A DNA stretch of 64,000 nucleotides from Actinomycetospora soli (GCF_021026295.1 NZ_JAJNDA010000006.1:186001-250000); one strand, 5' to 3'. Positions 15,474 to 24,721 are shown, numbered from the stretch's first letter. Numbers and translations are program-made. The notes: generated from the sequence alone by a model not told the origin.

Positions 15474-16352
15474 TCACTCCTGACGAATCTCCTGCGTCTC
15501 CTTGCCCCACGCCGCGAGCATGCGCGGGGTGATCATCGCGGCGGGCAGGCTCATGTCCTCGGGAACGGGGCCACCACGGCGGAGTCCCAGGCCGACGAGG
15601 ATCTCGTCCCAGACGACCTTCAGCCCCTCGTCGAAGAACGCGGGGTCGTGTGCCTGCACCGTAGCGACGAAGTCCGTCAGCGCCTTCTTCTGGTCTTCGT
15701 CGTCCCGGCCCAGGAGCAGACCCTCGAGCCCGATCTCGATGAGGGGCTGCGGCTCTGCCTGCTCCAGCATGCGAGCGGGGCCGCCCGGGCGGAGATCGGC
15801 CACCGTGAAGGGCTTCGGGAGCGACGTGAGGTCGTAGATCACCGCGGAGAACTCGGCGCAGAAGAACTCATCTGGCGAAGCCCACTCCTGTCCGGCCTTC
15901 ACGGCGGTGCGGATGATGTCGGCGACCCGAGGGCTCCCGATCTGCTCCTCGTGGATCAGGGCGTGCAGGGCCGCCGCGACGATGACGATCGAGGCGACTC
16001 CGAAGCGCGTCTCCCGCTTCTCGGGATAGTCCTCGAGGCGCTGCAGGGCGGCGTCGCGGTCAGCGTCGGTGATCTCGTCGGGAAGGTCGAGTCGGTGGAT
16101 CGACTGGCCGAGCTTCCAGAAGTGGGAGAAGTGGTCGTGGTGCAGCCCGCCGACGTCCACGGGCAACAGCCCTTCGAGGGACGAGGGGTAGGAGCTGATG
16201 ATGGTCCCGTCGCCGCCGGCGATGCCGCTGTGGGTGAACTTCTGCGGCGACCGGTCGAGATCGACGATCAGTTGGGCGAGTGGGCTCGTCGGGTGCTGCG
16301 TGACCAGCAGGATGTCGCCGCGCTTAACATCGTCTATACCGATCATCCCCAT
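15474..16352 (-). CDS. permuted papain-like (NlpC/P60, YiiX-type) protein
   Basis: The product has 292 residues from ATG 16352. Early in the protein RGDILLVTQH and KFTHSGIAGGDG place a catalytic-type His at 41; EFFCAEFSAVIYDL places Cys165 later. The order His then Cys with GDIL at the start is that of circularly permuted NlpC/P60 enzymes (YiiX/LRAT group), which act as amidases, thioesterases or acyltransferases. The C-terminal 110 residues are helical and unassigned. It is divergent from the SARP-STAND/CHAT operon with only 50 bases between starts, so the two probably share a control region. Confidence 0.7.
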   Translation of the reverse strand: MGMIGIDDVKRGDILLVTQHPTSPLAQLIVDLDRSPQKFTHSGIAGGDGTIISSYPSSLEGLLPVDVGGLHHDHFSHFWKLGQSIHRLDLPDEITDADRDAALQRLEDYPEKRETRFGVASIVIVAAALHALIHEEQIGSPRVADIIRTAVKAGQEWASPDEFFCAEFSAVIYDLTSLPKPFTVADLRPGGPARMLEQAEPQPLIEIGLEGLLLGRDDEDQKKALTDFVATVQAHDPAFFDEGLKVVWDEILVGLGLRRGGPVPEDMSLPAAMITPRMLAAWGKETQEIRQE

Positions 16353-16372
16353 GTGCGTATCTTCAGGGCGGA

Positions 16373-16387
16373 TTCACAGAGTGTGAA
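16373..16387. promoter_or_regulatory. inverted repeat in the divergent control region
   Basis: TTCACA-GAG-TGTGAA, a perfect 6-base inverted repeat with a 3-base spacer, lies between the starts of the papain-like gene (16352, leftward) and the SARP-STAND gene (16403, rightward). The 50-base gap is AT-richer than its surroundings. It is a candidate operator for both promoters, possibly bound by the BTAD-type regulator itself. Inference. Confidence 0.4.
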
Positions 16388-16402
16388 GAGCCAGGGGGAA
16401 AC

Positions 16403-19400
16403 ATGGCCGAGAAGTCGGTATCGGCTCGTCCACGCGTGGTACTGCTCGGCACGGTCGAGATCGATGGAGTCACCGTCGGTAGCATTCGTCTGCGGACGCT
16501 CCTGGCTCACCTGGCCCTGACCCCCGGTCGGGCCGTGCCGGGCGGAACACTCGTGGACGGGTGCTACGGAGCCGATCTGCCCCGCCGCCCGTCCGCAGCC
16601 ATCCAGGTCCTGATGACCCGGCTGCGCAAACGTTTCGTCGATCCCCCCGCCCCCGTGGTGTCCTCGGCCGGCGGGTACGTCCTCCATCTCGACGAGGACC
16701 AGGTCGACCTCGTGCGATTCCTCCGAGCGGCGGCCGATGCCCTCGATCCTGACGCCTCCGACGCCGCGATCGATGCCGCCGAGCGTGCCCTCCAGCTCTG
16801 GGGCGAACCCTTCCCCGGCTGCGTGCCCTCGGAGCGGCTGGAGACGGTCGCGGTCCAGGCACGCGAGCGCTTCCTGCGGGTGCTCGAACGGCTCGCGGAC
16901 GCCCGGCTGGAACGCGATGCACCGGGCGACGCCGAGGCGGCAGCCGAGGCCGTGCTCCCCCACCTGCCCGGGCACCGTGACCGGGAACGGCTGGTCGCGG
17001 CCGCCATGCGGGCCCTGCACCGTCTCGGGCGCACCGTCGAGGCCCTCGCGGCCTTCGCCGAGACCCGACGCGCTCTGCGGGTCGACCACGGCGTCGACCC
17101 AGGTCCCGCACTCCGCGAGCTCGAGGCAGCCCTCCTGGCTGCCCCGCGCCGCCTCCCGACCCGCCATGACCCCGTCGTCGGGCGCGCCGACCTGCTCGCG
17201 GTGGTCCGTGCCCGTCTGGACGATCCCGACCGCGGCGCACTCGTGCTCGCGGTCGGCGAAGCGGGCATCGGGAAGACGTCCCTGATGAGGGCCGCCCGGG
17301 ACGAGGCCCGCATCCGCGGCGCGATCACCGGCGCCGGCGCCTGGAACGAAGCCGACACACCGCTCACCGCCTGGGCCGAGGGCCTCCACGACCTCGGGAC
17401 TCCGGTGCCCACCCGCGACCCCGAGTTCGGCCGCACCGTGCACCGGGTCCTTCGCCTGCGCGCCGCGGACGCTCCCCTCCTGCTGACCCTCGACGACGCG
17501 CACCGCGCGGACTCCGCCTCCCTGGGGACGTTGCTCTCGATCGCCCGCCGCGGACTGCCCGCGGGGATCGTCGTCCTGGTGGCCGCGCGCGAGCCCGACG
17601 CGGTCGCTCACCCTCGCTGGGAGGAGATCCGCGCCGACCTGGTGCGGCTCCCCGGCGTCCACGAACTCGCGGTGCGCGAGCTCGACCGGGCGGCCGTCGT
17701 CGAGCTCCTCCGGCTGCGCGGGGACCGCCCCGACGACGAGGCCGCGAGGTCGCTCTGGAGCCGCTCCGCCGGCCATCCGCTTCACCTCGCCGCCCTGCTC
17801 GACACCCTCGACGACGGCGGCACCACGGTGCCCGACCGGCTCCGCCCCCTGCTCGCCTACCAGCTCGCACGGCTCCCGGCCGACTGCCGGGAGGTGCTGG
17901 AGGCCCTGTCCGTCCTCGCACCGGTCTCGGCGGACGCGCTCGCCGACGTGCTCGGCCTCGAGGTGCGCCGGGTGCTCCAGGCCCTGCGCCCGGCCGCCGA
18001 TCTCGGCCTCGTCGTCCCCGACGGTCCCGGATACGCCTTCCGCCACGAGCTCACGTCCGCTGCTGCAGGCGAGCGGGTCCCCGCACCGGAACGCAGCCAG
18101 CTCCACCGGACCCGGCTCGGGCAGCTGCCGCCCGACGCCGAACCCTACGAACGGCTCCGCCACGCGACGGGAGCGAGCGCGATGGTGCCACCGCACGTCG
18201 TCGCGGACGCCCGAGTGGCGGCGGCCGCCACCGCGCGGGAACGGGGCGCCCTCGTCGAGGCCCTCACGCTGCTGGAGGCCGCCGAGGACGCCTCCGACCC
18301 GGTGCCCGCCCGAGTCCAGCGGGGCCTCGTCCTGCAGGCGCTCGGCCGGCTCGACGAGTCCGACGACGTCCTCGACGCCGTCGTCGCCGAGCCCACGGCG
18401 CCGGTTCAGGCGCTGGTCGACGCCGCCGTCGGCGCGGACGCGCTCGGGATCGCCGTCGCCGGACGGCCGCGCCGGCTGGCCCGCCTGCAGCGGATCCGCC
18501 ACCTGCCGCTGGGGCGCCACGACCGGGTGCGGCTCCTCCGCGCCCTGATCGTCGAGCAGCAGCAGTTCCTCGGCGACGCCGAGGCCGACGCGATGCCCGA
18601 GCTGCTCGCGCTCGCCGTGGCCAGCCCCGAGGATCCGCGGCTGCAGGCCGAGGTAGCGCTGCTTCGGGGCAACCAGCTGGCCGACGAACCCGTCGTCGTC
18701 GGCGAGCGGGTCCGGCACGCCGAGCGCGCGCACGGACTGGCCGTCGCCACCGGGGACCGTGAGCTGCGGCTCGAGGCCGAGGAACTGCTCGTCGCCTCGC
18801 TCATCGCCGCCGGTCGGGTCGACGACGCCGAAGGCCTGCGCGCCGGACTACGGGTGGCGGCCGACCGGCACCGGCACGCCCGGTCGATCTGGGCCTCGCT
18901 GCTGGTCGACGCGACCCTGCTCGCGGCGCGGGGAGAGGCGGAGGCGGCCGAGGCGGCGGCCGAGCGGGCGCGCGACCGCGGCGTCGACCTCGGTATCCCC
19001 GACGCGTTCGGGGCCTACGGGGTGCACCTCGCCTCGACCCGCCTCCTGGCCGGAACCCTGCCGTCGTTGAACGGGCTCCCGGCCGGTGCGGCCGCCGTCT
19101 ACCCACACGTGGCCGCCTGGGCCGGCGTCGCCGCCGCCGACGCCGCGCAGGCCGGGGACGCCGACGCCGCGCGGGCGCACCTGGCCGAGTGGACCCGTCG
19201 TCGGGAAGGCCGTCCGTTCCGGCTGTTCGACCGGTCGGGCCTGTGCTGCGCCGCCCTGGCGGTGTTCGCGCTCGGCGACGTCACCGCGGCCCGCACCATC
19301 CTCGCGGGGCTGCCGCCGGACCCCGAGGCGGTCCTCGTCGTCGGGATCGGTGCCGGCACCCTCGGCCCGGTCGCGACCTACCAGGGACTCGCCCTGCTGG

Positions 19401-19564
19401 CGCTCGGGGAGTCCGAGTCCGCCCGCCAGTCGTTCAAGGTCGCGGCCGATCTCGCCGGACGGCTCGGATGGGGGCCGTGGGCCGAGGCCGCCGTCGACCT
19501 CGGCCGCTACGCCGAATCCGGCGGCGGACCGCTCCCGTTCGGGCTGCGGGCACTGCGGCCGTGA
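16403..19564 (+). CDS. SARP-type BTAD regulator fused to STAND ATPase and TPR
   Basis: The product has 1053 residues from ATG 16403, preceded by AGGGGGA. Residues about 10-95 form a winged-helix DNA-binding domain (VVLLGTVEIDG, then RRPSAAIQVLMTRLRKRF). About 95-245 is a bacterial transcriptional activation (BTAD) domain. About 255-560 is an AAA/STAND ATPase with Walker A GEAGIGKTS and Walker B LLLTLDDAHRAD. The rest is alpha-helical, TPR-like repeats. This is the AfsR/MalT-like layout. The next gene, a CHAT protease, starts inside its stop (GTGA), so the ATPase probably senses and controls in one operon with the protease. Confidence 0.9.
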   Translation: MAEKSVSARPRVVLLGTVEIDGVTVGSIRLRTLLAHLALTPGRAVPGGTLVDGCYGADLPRRPSAAIQVLMTRLRKRFVDPPAPVVSSAGGYVLHLDEDQVDLVRFLRAAADALDPDASDAAIDAAERALQLWGEPFPGCVPSERLETVAVQARERFLRVLERLADARLERDAPGDAEAAAEAVLPHLPGHRDRERLVAAAMRALHRLGRTVEALAAFAETRRALRVDHGVDPGPALRELEAALLAAPRRLPTRHDPVVGRADLLAVVRARLDDPDRGALVLAVGEAGIGKTSLMRAARDEARIRGAITGAGAWNEADTPLTAWAEGLHDLGTPVPTRDPEFGRTVHRVLRLRAADAPLLLTLDDAHRADSASLGTLLSIARRGLPAGIVVLVAAREPDAVAHPRWEEIRADLVRLPGVHELAVRELDRAAVVELLRLRGDRPDDEAARSLWSRSAGHPLHLAALLDTLDDGGTTVPDRLRPLLAYQLARLPADCREVLEALSVLAPVSADALADVLGLEVRRVLQALRPAADLGLVVPDGPGYAFRHELTSAAAGERVPAPERSQLHRTRLGQLPPDAEPYERLRHATGASAMVPPHVVADARVAAAATARERGALVEALTLLEAAEDASDPVPARVQRGLVLQALGRLDESDDVLDAVVAEPTAPVQALVDAAVGADALGIAVAGRPRRLARLQRIRHLPLGRHDRVRLLRALIVEQQQFLGDAEADAMPELLALAVASPEDPRLQAEVALLRGNQLADEPVVVGERVRHAERAHGLAVATGDRELRLEAEELLVASLIAAGRVDDAEGLRAGLRVAADRHRHARSIWASLLVDATLLAARGEAEAAEAAAERARDRGVDLGIPDAFGAYGVHLASTRLLAGTLPSLNGLPAGAAAVYPHVAAWAGVAAADAAQAGDADAARAHLAEWTRRREGRPFRLFDRSGLCCAALAVFALGDVTAARTILAGLPPDPEAVLVVGIGAGTLGPVATYQGLALLALGESESARQSFKVAADLAGRLGWGPWAEAAVDLGRYAESGGGPLPFGLRALRP

Positions 19565-22500
19565 TCGACCGCGGGGTCCGGGATCTCTTTCCCGACGACG
19601 GGCCCGGCGACGTCCTGTCCCCGGTGCTGGGGGCGGTGCGGGCGCTGGAGCCGAAGCGCGCCCGCCGAGCTCTCGCCGACGCGACCGACATCGAGCCGAC
19701 GATGACAGCAGCGCTGGAGCGGCTCATCCAGCTGGCGGAGTACTTCTGCTGGCCCGGCGCCATGCTGCACGCCGGTGACTGGCCGCCGCCCGGCGCCGTC
19801 GCGGCGCCGTTCGAGGCGTACTGGTGGGGCGAGGTCCTCCCCCGGTCGCTCTTCCTGCGCACGACACAGGGCCACATCGGTGGAGAGGGCGATTCCACCG
19901 GGGAGCCGAGCGAGTTCGACCGCTGGGTCGAGAGGGCGCGGGCCGCGGGCGATCCAGCGGCAGCGGCCCACGCGCGGTTGCTCGAGGCGGACGTCGCTCG
20001 ACGGACGGGTTCTGTGACCTACCCGCGGACGCTGACGGTCCGGGTGCTGGGCGACGCCGTCGCCCTTCCCGGTGTCACCGGGGCGGCGCTCCTCCTGCTG
20101 GGCGACCTCGCCCTCACGCCACGGAGCAGCCCGGAGACCCTCGGCTCCACTCTCCACGGACTGTACGGCGAGACCGAGGTGGACATCGCCGGTGCCGCCC
20201 ACGCCGACCGCACCTACCTCGAGGCCCGCGCGACGTTCGAACGGGCCGGACGCGAGCAGGGGGTGGCGACGACGGACCTGCGGCGCGCTTTCGTCGCGCG
20301 GCTCCGTGGCCGTCCGGACGACGCGGCCCGGCTGCTCGACGACGCCGCCGATCGGTCGTGGCGGGCGGAGGACGGCGCGACCGCGGTGCTCGCCCTGGTC
20401 CACCGCACCCTCCTGCAGCTCGCCACTCCCTCGTTGCCACCACAGGTGGACCCCACGCCGCGGATCGCGGCGTGGGTCGCGGAGGCCGGCAGCCCCGGAT
20501 GGGTCCTCGGATGTGCCCGGGTCGCGCTCGACGCGGCCCGTGAGGCCGAGGCTCGCGGCGCGATCGAGGAGGCCCTGTCCACCCACGGCTTCGCGGAACG
20601 CCTGCTCGACGCGTCCGGCACGACCGACCAGGCGGTGCTGGAGGGCCGCGTCCGGCTGCTGGCGCAGGTCAACAGCCACGGCCTCGCTGCCGCGTCCTGG
20701 GAGGAGATGTACGCCGCCGCGGAGAACGAGGACGCGGTCACCTTCGAACGGTGGGAGCGGCTGGCGACAGCGCTGCTGCTGCTGATCGACTCGACCGTGG
20801 CGGCCGAGGACGAGCCGGGCCTCCGGATGGCGCTCTCGCGTGCCCAGGCGTTGCTCGACCGCCGTCCACCGGACCTGCCGCACCCGGTTCAGGACCGCCG
20901 CTCGCGGGTGGCCCGGTGGGGTTCCGGCCTGCCGCCCGACGTCGGGTATCTCGCCGACGCCCTCGCGGCGCGCCTGGCGGATCTCCCCCGCCTGGCCGAC
21001 CTCTACCTGGCGATCCGGGTCAGCGCCGAGGGCCGCGACGCCACGTTCCGGCGCGTCCTCGAACGCCTCGCGCGCCCGGAGCACGTCGACGAGCCGGCGG
21101 TCCGGGCGTTGCTGCTCCTCGGGCGGCCGGACGAGGCCGCTCTCCGGGCCGACGCCTGGCTCGCGACCGTCCCGGACCTCGGACCGGTCCGGGAGGCCGA
21201 CGTCCGGGATCTCGTCGGTGAATCCGACTGCGCCTGGGCGCTGCTGGAGGCGGTGCCTCCGCCGCCGACCCCTGCGATCGCACGGGAGTGGGATTGGTAC
21301 GGAGACGGCCTCCGCGCCCGCGTCGCCCTGCATCGGGGTGACGCCGATCGAGCCCGGGCGATCGCCGAGCCGGCGCTGGAGCGCGTCGAGCGCTGGGTCG
21401 CCGGGCTCACCAGTGAGACCTTCCGCGTGTCCGCCCTCGACGACGGGGCGACGGCCGAACTCATCGACGTCCTGGTGCTCGCATGCCTGCGGCTCGGCGA
21501 TCATGCGGCCGCCGTCACGGCCGCCGACCGTCTGCGGTCGCTCGCACTCGGAGCGCTGTTCGACGATCCCGGAACGGTGGCGTTCCGGCTGTGGCGCCAG
21601 GCGCGCGCCGAGTGGAACGGAGCGGTCGACGAGCGCCGCGAGGTCTGGCGGGACCCGGCTCCTGCGGACCTCGCCCGGACGGCCGCGGCCCTCGACGAGG
21701 CCGACCGGAAGGTCGAGAAGGCCCGGCGACGTCTCGGGACGTCGATCCCGTCGCCTCCGCTGCGGCCGCCCGTGGACGTCGACGAGGTCGTCGACGTGCT
21801 CGGCGACGCGCTCCTGGTGCAGTACACGCTCGCGGAGGGTCGACTCGTCGTCGCCGCCCTGACGTCGGGCGGCGTCGTGCGGCTCGAGGAGGGGTCCGGC
21901 GGGTCGGTCCCGGGGCTGTGTGCCCGGGTGCTCGCCGGCTGGTCGGGAGCGGACGCACTGCGCGGGGCCGACGACGAGCTCGCCGCCCTGCTCCTCGGGC
22001 CCGTCGCCGATCTGCTCGAGGACCACGCGCGGGTGCTCGTCGTACCCTGCGTCCCGGCCCTGGCCGTCCCCTTCGCCGCGCTGCCGTTCGCGGGCTCCTG
22101 CGTGCTTGACCGCTGGACGGTCTCGCAACTGCCGTCCGTGTCGCTCGTGCCCCGGCTGGCGGGTCGACCGCGCCCGATCCTCGACGCGCCCTGCCTCGTC
22201 GTCGGGAACCCGCCGTCGCACGGCTTCGATCCGCTCCCGGGCGCGGAGGCGGAAGCCGTGCTGGCCGGGCGGTCGCTGGATGCGCAGACCCTCCTCGATG
22301 CGAACGCAGGCGAGGCGCGGGTGCGTCGAGAGCTCACGACCCGGACCCCCGTCGCGCACCTCGCGTGCCACGGGGTGCTGCACCCCCACGCACCGGACCT
22401 GTCGGCGGTGATGCTGGCCGGGGAGGACCGGGTCACCGTCGCGGAGCTGCTGGGGGTGGGGCTCGACGTCGACCTCGCGGTGCTGTCCGCCTGCAGCTCC

Positions 22501-22869
22501 GGCCGTGGTGGTGTGACCCGGAGCGGCACCGTCGTCGGTCTCTCCCGTGGCCTGCTCGCAGCGGGAGTACGGCACACCGTGACGACGATGTGGGACGTCC
22601 AGGACGGCCCGACCTGCTTGATCATGACCGACTTCGCCGACCGTCTCGCCGCCGGACTCGACGTCGCCGACGCCCTCGCCCGCGCGCAGCGGACCGTGCG
22701 GGCCCTGACCCGCCTCGAGATCCAGGAGCGTTACCTGGAGCTCGGACGGCAGGCAGGGGTGGCACTGACCCCGGAAGGGTCCCGGCGTCGGCGCAGCAGC
22801 GGATCGGTGTCCGCGGACTGGACGACGAGCCCCGACCAGTGGGCGCCGTTCGTGCACCTCGGGGTGTGA
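19561..22869 (+). CDS. TPR-CHAT caspase-like protease
   Basis: The product has 1102 residues from GTG 19561, overlapping the upstream stop by 4 bases. Residues 1-750 are helical, TPR-like repeats. The C-terminal 300 residues are a CHAT domain (Caspase HetF Associated with TPRs): strand LVQYTLAEGRLVVAALT, then VPCVPALAVPFAALPF, then the catalytic His937 in AHLACHGVLHP and catalytic Cys978 in VLSACSSGRGG, 41 residues apart as usual. The final helices (TTMWDVQDGPT, then FVHLGV at the end) are also typical. Both catalytic residues are present, so it should be an active clan CD cysteine protease. Operon with a SARP-STAND sensor and a membrane protein. Confidence 0.92.
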   Translation: MIDRGVRDLFPDDGPGDVLSPVLGAVRALEPKRARRALADATDIEPTMTAALERLIQLAEYFCWPGAMLHAGDWPPPGAVAAPFEAYWWGEVLPRSLFLRTTQGHIGGEGDSTGEPSEFDRWVERARAAGDPAAAAHARLLEADVARRTGSVTYPRTLTVRVLGDAVALPGVTGAALLLLGDLALTPRSSPETLGSTLHGLYGETEVDIAGAAHADRTYLEARATFERAGREQGVATTDLRRAFVARLRGRPDDAARLLDDAADRSWRAEDGATAVLALVHRTLLQLATPSLPPQVDPTPRIAAWVAEAGSPGWVLGCARVALDAAREAEARGAIEEALSTHGFAERLLDASGTTDQAVLEGRVRLLAQVNSHGLAAASWEEMYAAAENEDAVTFERWERLATALLLLIDSTVAAEDEPGLRMALSRAQALLDRRPPDLPHPVQDRRSRVARWGSGLPPDVGYLADALAARLADLPRLADLYLAIRVSAEGRDATFRRVLERLARPEHVDEPAVRALLLLGRPDEAALRADAWLATVPDLGPVREADVRDLVGESDCAWALLEAVPPPPTPAIAREWDWYGDGLRARVALHRGDADRARAIAEPALERVERWVAGLTSETFRVSALDDGATAELIDVLVLACLRLGDHAAAVTAADRLRSLALGALFDDPGTVAFRLWRQARAEWNGAVDERREVWRDPAPADLARTAAALDEADRKVEKARRRLGTSIPSPPLRPPVDVDEVVDVLGDALLVQYTLAEGRLVVAALTSGGVVRLEEGSGGSVPGLCARVLAGWSGADALRGADDELAALLLGPVADLLEDHARVLVVPCVPALAVPFAALPFAGSCVLDRWTVSQLPSVSLVPRLAGRPRPILDAPCLVVGNPPSHGFDPLPGAEAEAVLAGRSLDAQTLLDANAGEARVRRELTTRTPVAHLACHGVLHPHAPDLSAVMLAGEDRVTVAELLGVGLDVDLAVLSACSSGRGGVTRSGTVVGLSRGLLAAGVRHTVTTMWDVQDGPTCLIMTDFADRLAAGLDVADALARAQRTVRALTRLEIQERYLELGRQAGVALTPEGSRRRRSSGSVSADWTTSPDQWAPFVHLGV

Positions 22870-22963
22870 TCGACCGCCGTGAAAGCGGGCCGAAATCCGA
22901 TGGTGCTGTGCTGCTCACACCAGCCACACATCGGGCGCCGCGAGCGCCGGCCGAGGAGGAGCC

Positions 22964-23800
22964 ATGACCGCCACCAACGACGAGGAGGCGAGGGCGACCT
23001 ACCTCGGTCTCCGCCTCGCCATGCCGGTCCTCGTCCTGCTCCTCGGCATCGCCGTCGTGACCCGAGGCGTCGAGACCGGCTGCTGGCAGCCCTCGATCAG
23101 CGCGTCGTACTACAGCCCGCTCCGCTCTCTCTTCGTCGCGGTCCTGTGCGCCATCGGGACCTGCCTGATCGTCTACCGGGCCCGCGACCCCCGCGAGAAC
23201 GGTCTGCTCAACGTCTCCGGGTTCGTGGCCTTCATCGTGGCCTTCGAACCGACGGAGATCGGCGCGAACCCGTGCGATGCCACGAACCTCCCCACGGACC
23301 TCGAGATCGCGGTCGCCACGAGGGTCGACGTGATCGCGCTGCTCGGCGCGGGCGCCGTGGCCGTGGTGGCGGCTTCCCTGCTCGCGCTGTGGGTCGGCAG
23401 GACCTCGGCCTCCCTCCTGGGCGCGCTCGGGCTCGCGGTGCCCATCGTGGTCGTGGCGCTGGTCGTCGCGATCGACTTCACGTTCTTCCAGGCGTGGGGC
23501 CACCTGGCTGCTGCGTTCGTCCTCTTCGGCGCCATCGTGGTGGTGGTCGCCCTCAAAGCGCTCGACAAGACGAACTCCCCATGGGCCCGTTCCTGCTACG
23601 CGGGCCTCGTCGTCGGGATGGCCATCGGAGCACTGCTGATCTTCGGAAGCTTCGAGACCGCGGTCTTCTGGGCCGAAGCCGTCCTCATCGGACTCTTCGC
23701 CGTCTACTGGATCGTCCAGACGATCGACCTCGAGAGGCGTCGTCGCGCGTCGGGGCTCATCGCCGATCCCGAGGATCGCGACCCCGTGGCGGCGGGCTGA
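22964..23800 (+). CDS. multi-TM membrane protein linked to the CHAT operon
   Basis: The product has 278 residues from ATG 22964 with GAGGAGGAG upstream, 94 bases after the CHAT stop. About eight hydrophobic segments (roughly 17-37, 50-70, 80-96, 120-142, 146-168, 172-192, 205-225, 228-248) and a loop CWQPSISASYYSPLRSLFVG-like region after TM1. The tail is charged. The SISA-YY motif resembles a widespread group of actinobacterial hypothetical membrane proteins. The position suggests a substrate, membrane effector or unrelated neighbour of the CHAT protease; the last cannot be excluded, because the 94-base gap could hold a promoter. Confidence 0.6.
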   Translation: MTATNDEEARATYLGLRLAMPVLVLLLGIAVVTRGVETGCWQPSISASYYSPLRSLFVAVLCAIGTCLIVYRARDPRENGLLNVSGFVAFIVAFEPTEIGANPCDATNLPTDLEIAVATRVDVIALLGAGAVAVVAASLLALWVGRTSASLLGALGLAVPIVVVALVVAIDFTFFQAWGHLAAAFVLFGAIVVVVALKALDKTNSPWARSCYAGLVVGMAIGALLIFGSFETAVFWAEAVLIGLFAVYWIVQTIDLERRRRASGLIADPEDRDPVAAG

Positions 23801-23993
23801 GGAGGCTCTCCCCACTCGCACGGCGGGTGGCGATAGGTCGACCGGGCGCAGACGCCGAGAGCCGCCAGCGCCCACCACGCTCGAGCCCGCGCTCTCGGTC
23901 GTCGCCGCGCAGAGCCGGTGACAACTGGCGCTTCATCTCGTACGCGAGGCGCACCTCGTCCAGCCGGCGAACCGCTCCAGGAACCGCCTGCAC

Positions 23994-24365
23994 TCAGCAG
24001 AGTTCGTCCAGCGCAGCCGCGATCGAAGTGACGTCATCGAGCGTCCCGTCGGCCACCGCCATGACCAGGTTGAAGACCGCGTCCTGGTCGATGCGCGGTG
24101 GTCGGCCGTTGAGGACGAGAAACACCGCGGTCGCTGCCCAGGCGATTCGCTTGTTCCCGTCCACCAGCGCATGGTTGCGACAGAGGCTGTGCAGCAGAGC
24201 AGCAGCCTTCGTCGTCGGGGTCGGGTAGGCATCCTGCCCGAGCACCGTCGTCGCCGGCCGGGCCAGCGCCGCCTCGAGCAGCCCGAAGTCGCGGACTCGA
24301 GGCTACTCGCCCACCGCCGCCTCGGCGAAGCGCAGGAGGTCGGCTAGCGTCAGATAGCGCGTCAC
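23994..24365 (-). pseudogene. doc: doc toxin (Fic fold) interrupted by an amber codon
   Basis: Read from GTG 24365, which overlaps the antitoxin stop (GTGA), the frame gives VTRYLTLADLLRFAEAAVGE, then TAG at codon 21 (24305-24303). After it the same frame continues as PRVRDFGLLEAALARP and on to RNHALVDGNKR, the Fic/Doc active-site motif (His, then GNKR), ending in TGA at 23994. The full frame is 123 codons, the normal size of Doc, which is an AMP/phosphoryl transferase acting on EF-Tu. A GTG at 24245 could reinitiate a shorter product that keeps the Fic motif but lacks the N-terminal strands. It is most simply a nonsense mutant of the toxin. Confidence 0.8.
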
Positions 24366-24568
24366 GCCCGCCCGAGCCGGTCCAGCGCCTCGCGGAAGTT
24401 CGTGGTCACCCAGGCTGCGGCCGCATCGACCTCGTCGGCCCGGTCGCGTTCGTCGACGTACTCGCGGACGGCTTCGCGGGCAACTTCCTGCATCGACCGG
24501 CCCTCGATCTCAGCACGGCGGCGCAGCGCGTCCGATTCATCGTCGGTGAGACGAAGTGTCATCGCCAT
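24362..24568 (-). CDS. antitoxin of the Doc pair, ribbon-helix-helix type
   Basis: The product has 68 residues from ATG 24568. MTLRLTDDESDALRRRAEIE and RSMQEVAREAVREYV form the strand and two helices of a ribbon-helix-helix (CopG/Phd-like) DNA-binding domain; the C-terminal half (AAAAWVTTNFREALDRL) would wrap the toxin. It precedes the doc gene with a 4-base GTGA overlap, the usual antitoxin-first order. A near-perfect 20-base palindrome starts 9 bases upstream of the start, fitting autoregulation. It looks intact even though the toxin is not. Confidence 0.8.
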   Translation of the reverse strand: MAMTLRLTDDESDALRRRAEIEGRSMQEVAREAVREYVDERDRADEVDAAAAWVTTNFREALDRLGRA

Positions 24569-24576
24569 GAGGATGA

Positions 24577-24596
24577 TGATACCGCTCGCGGTATCA
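24577..24596. promoter_or_regulatory. antitoxin operator palindrome
   Basis: TGATACCGCTCGCGGTATCA: arms of 9 bases (TGATACCGC and GCGGTATCA) with a 2-base centre. It lies just upstream of the antitoxin ATG, in an AT-richer patch that may include the -10 region. It is the expected position and symmetry for binding a ribbon-helix-helix antitoxin dimer pair. Confidence 0.65.
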
Positions 24597-24721
24597 GACC
24601 GTTCGACTTCTCGACGCTCTCCTCCGGCTTTCCCTGGTCCCGCCAGTGAGCCGCTGAACTCAACCTTCGGGCTCCAGGACTGGTGGCGAGGCAGGGGGCG
24701 TCCAGAGCGTAGGAAGGGCCC

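Noticed and set aside
16343..18733. Leftward 796-residue open frame antisense to the SARP-STAND gene
   Set aside because: High GC leaves antisense frames open. The rightward frame has Walker motifs and a ribosome site; the antisense product is low complexity (Gly/Asp/Arg/Glu/Val) with no domain.
19507..22857. Leftward 1116-residue open frame antisense to the CHAT gene
   Set aside because: Same reason. The rightward product has a full CHAT domain with catalytic His and Cys.
23801..23993. Leftward 78-residue frame after the doc pseudogene
   Set aside because: Arg-rich low-complexity product, no ribosome site, no recognisable motif. Treated as intergenic.
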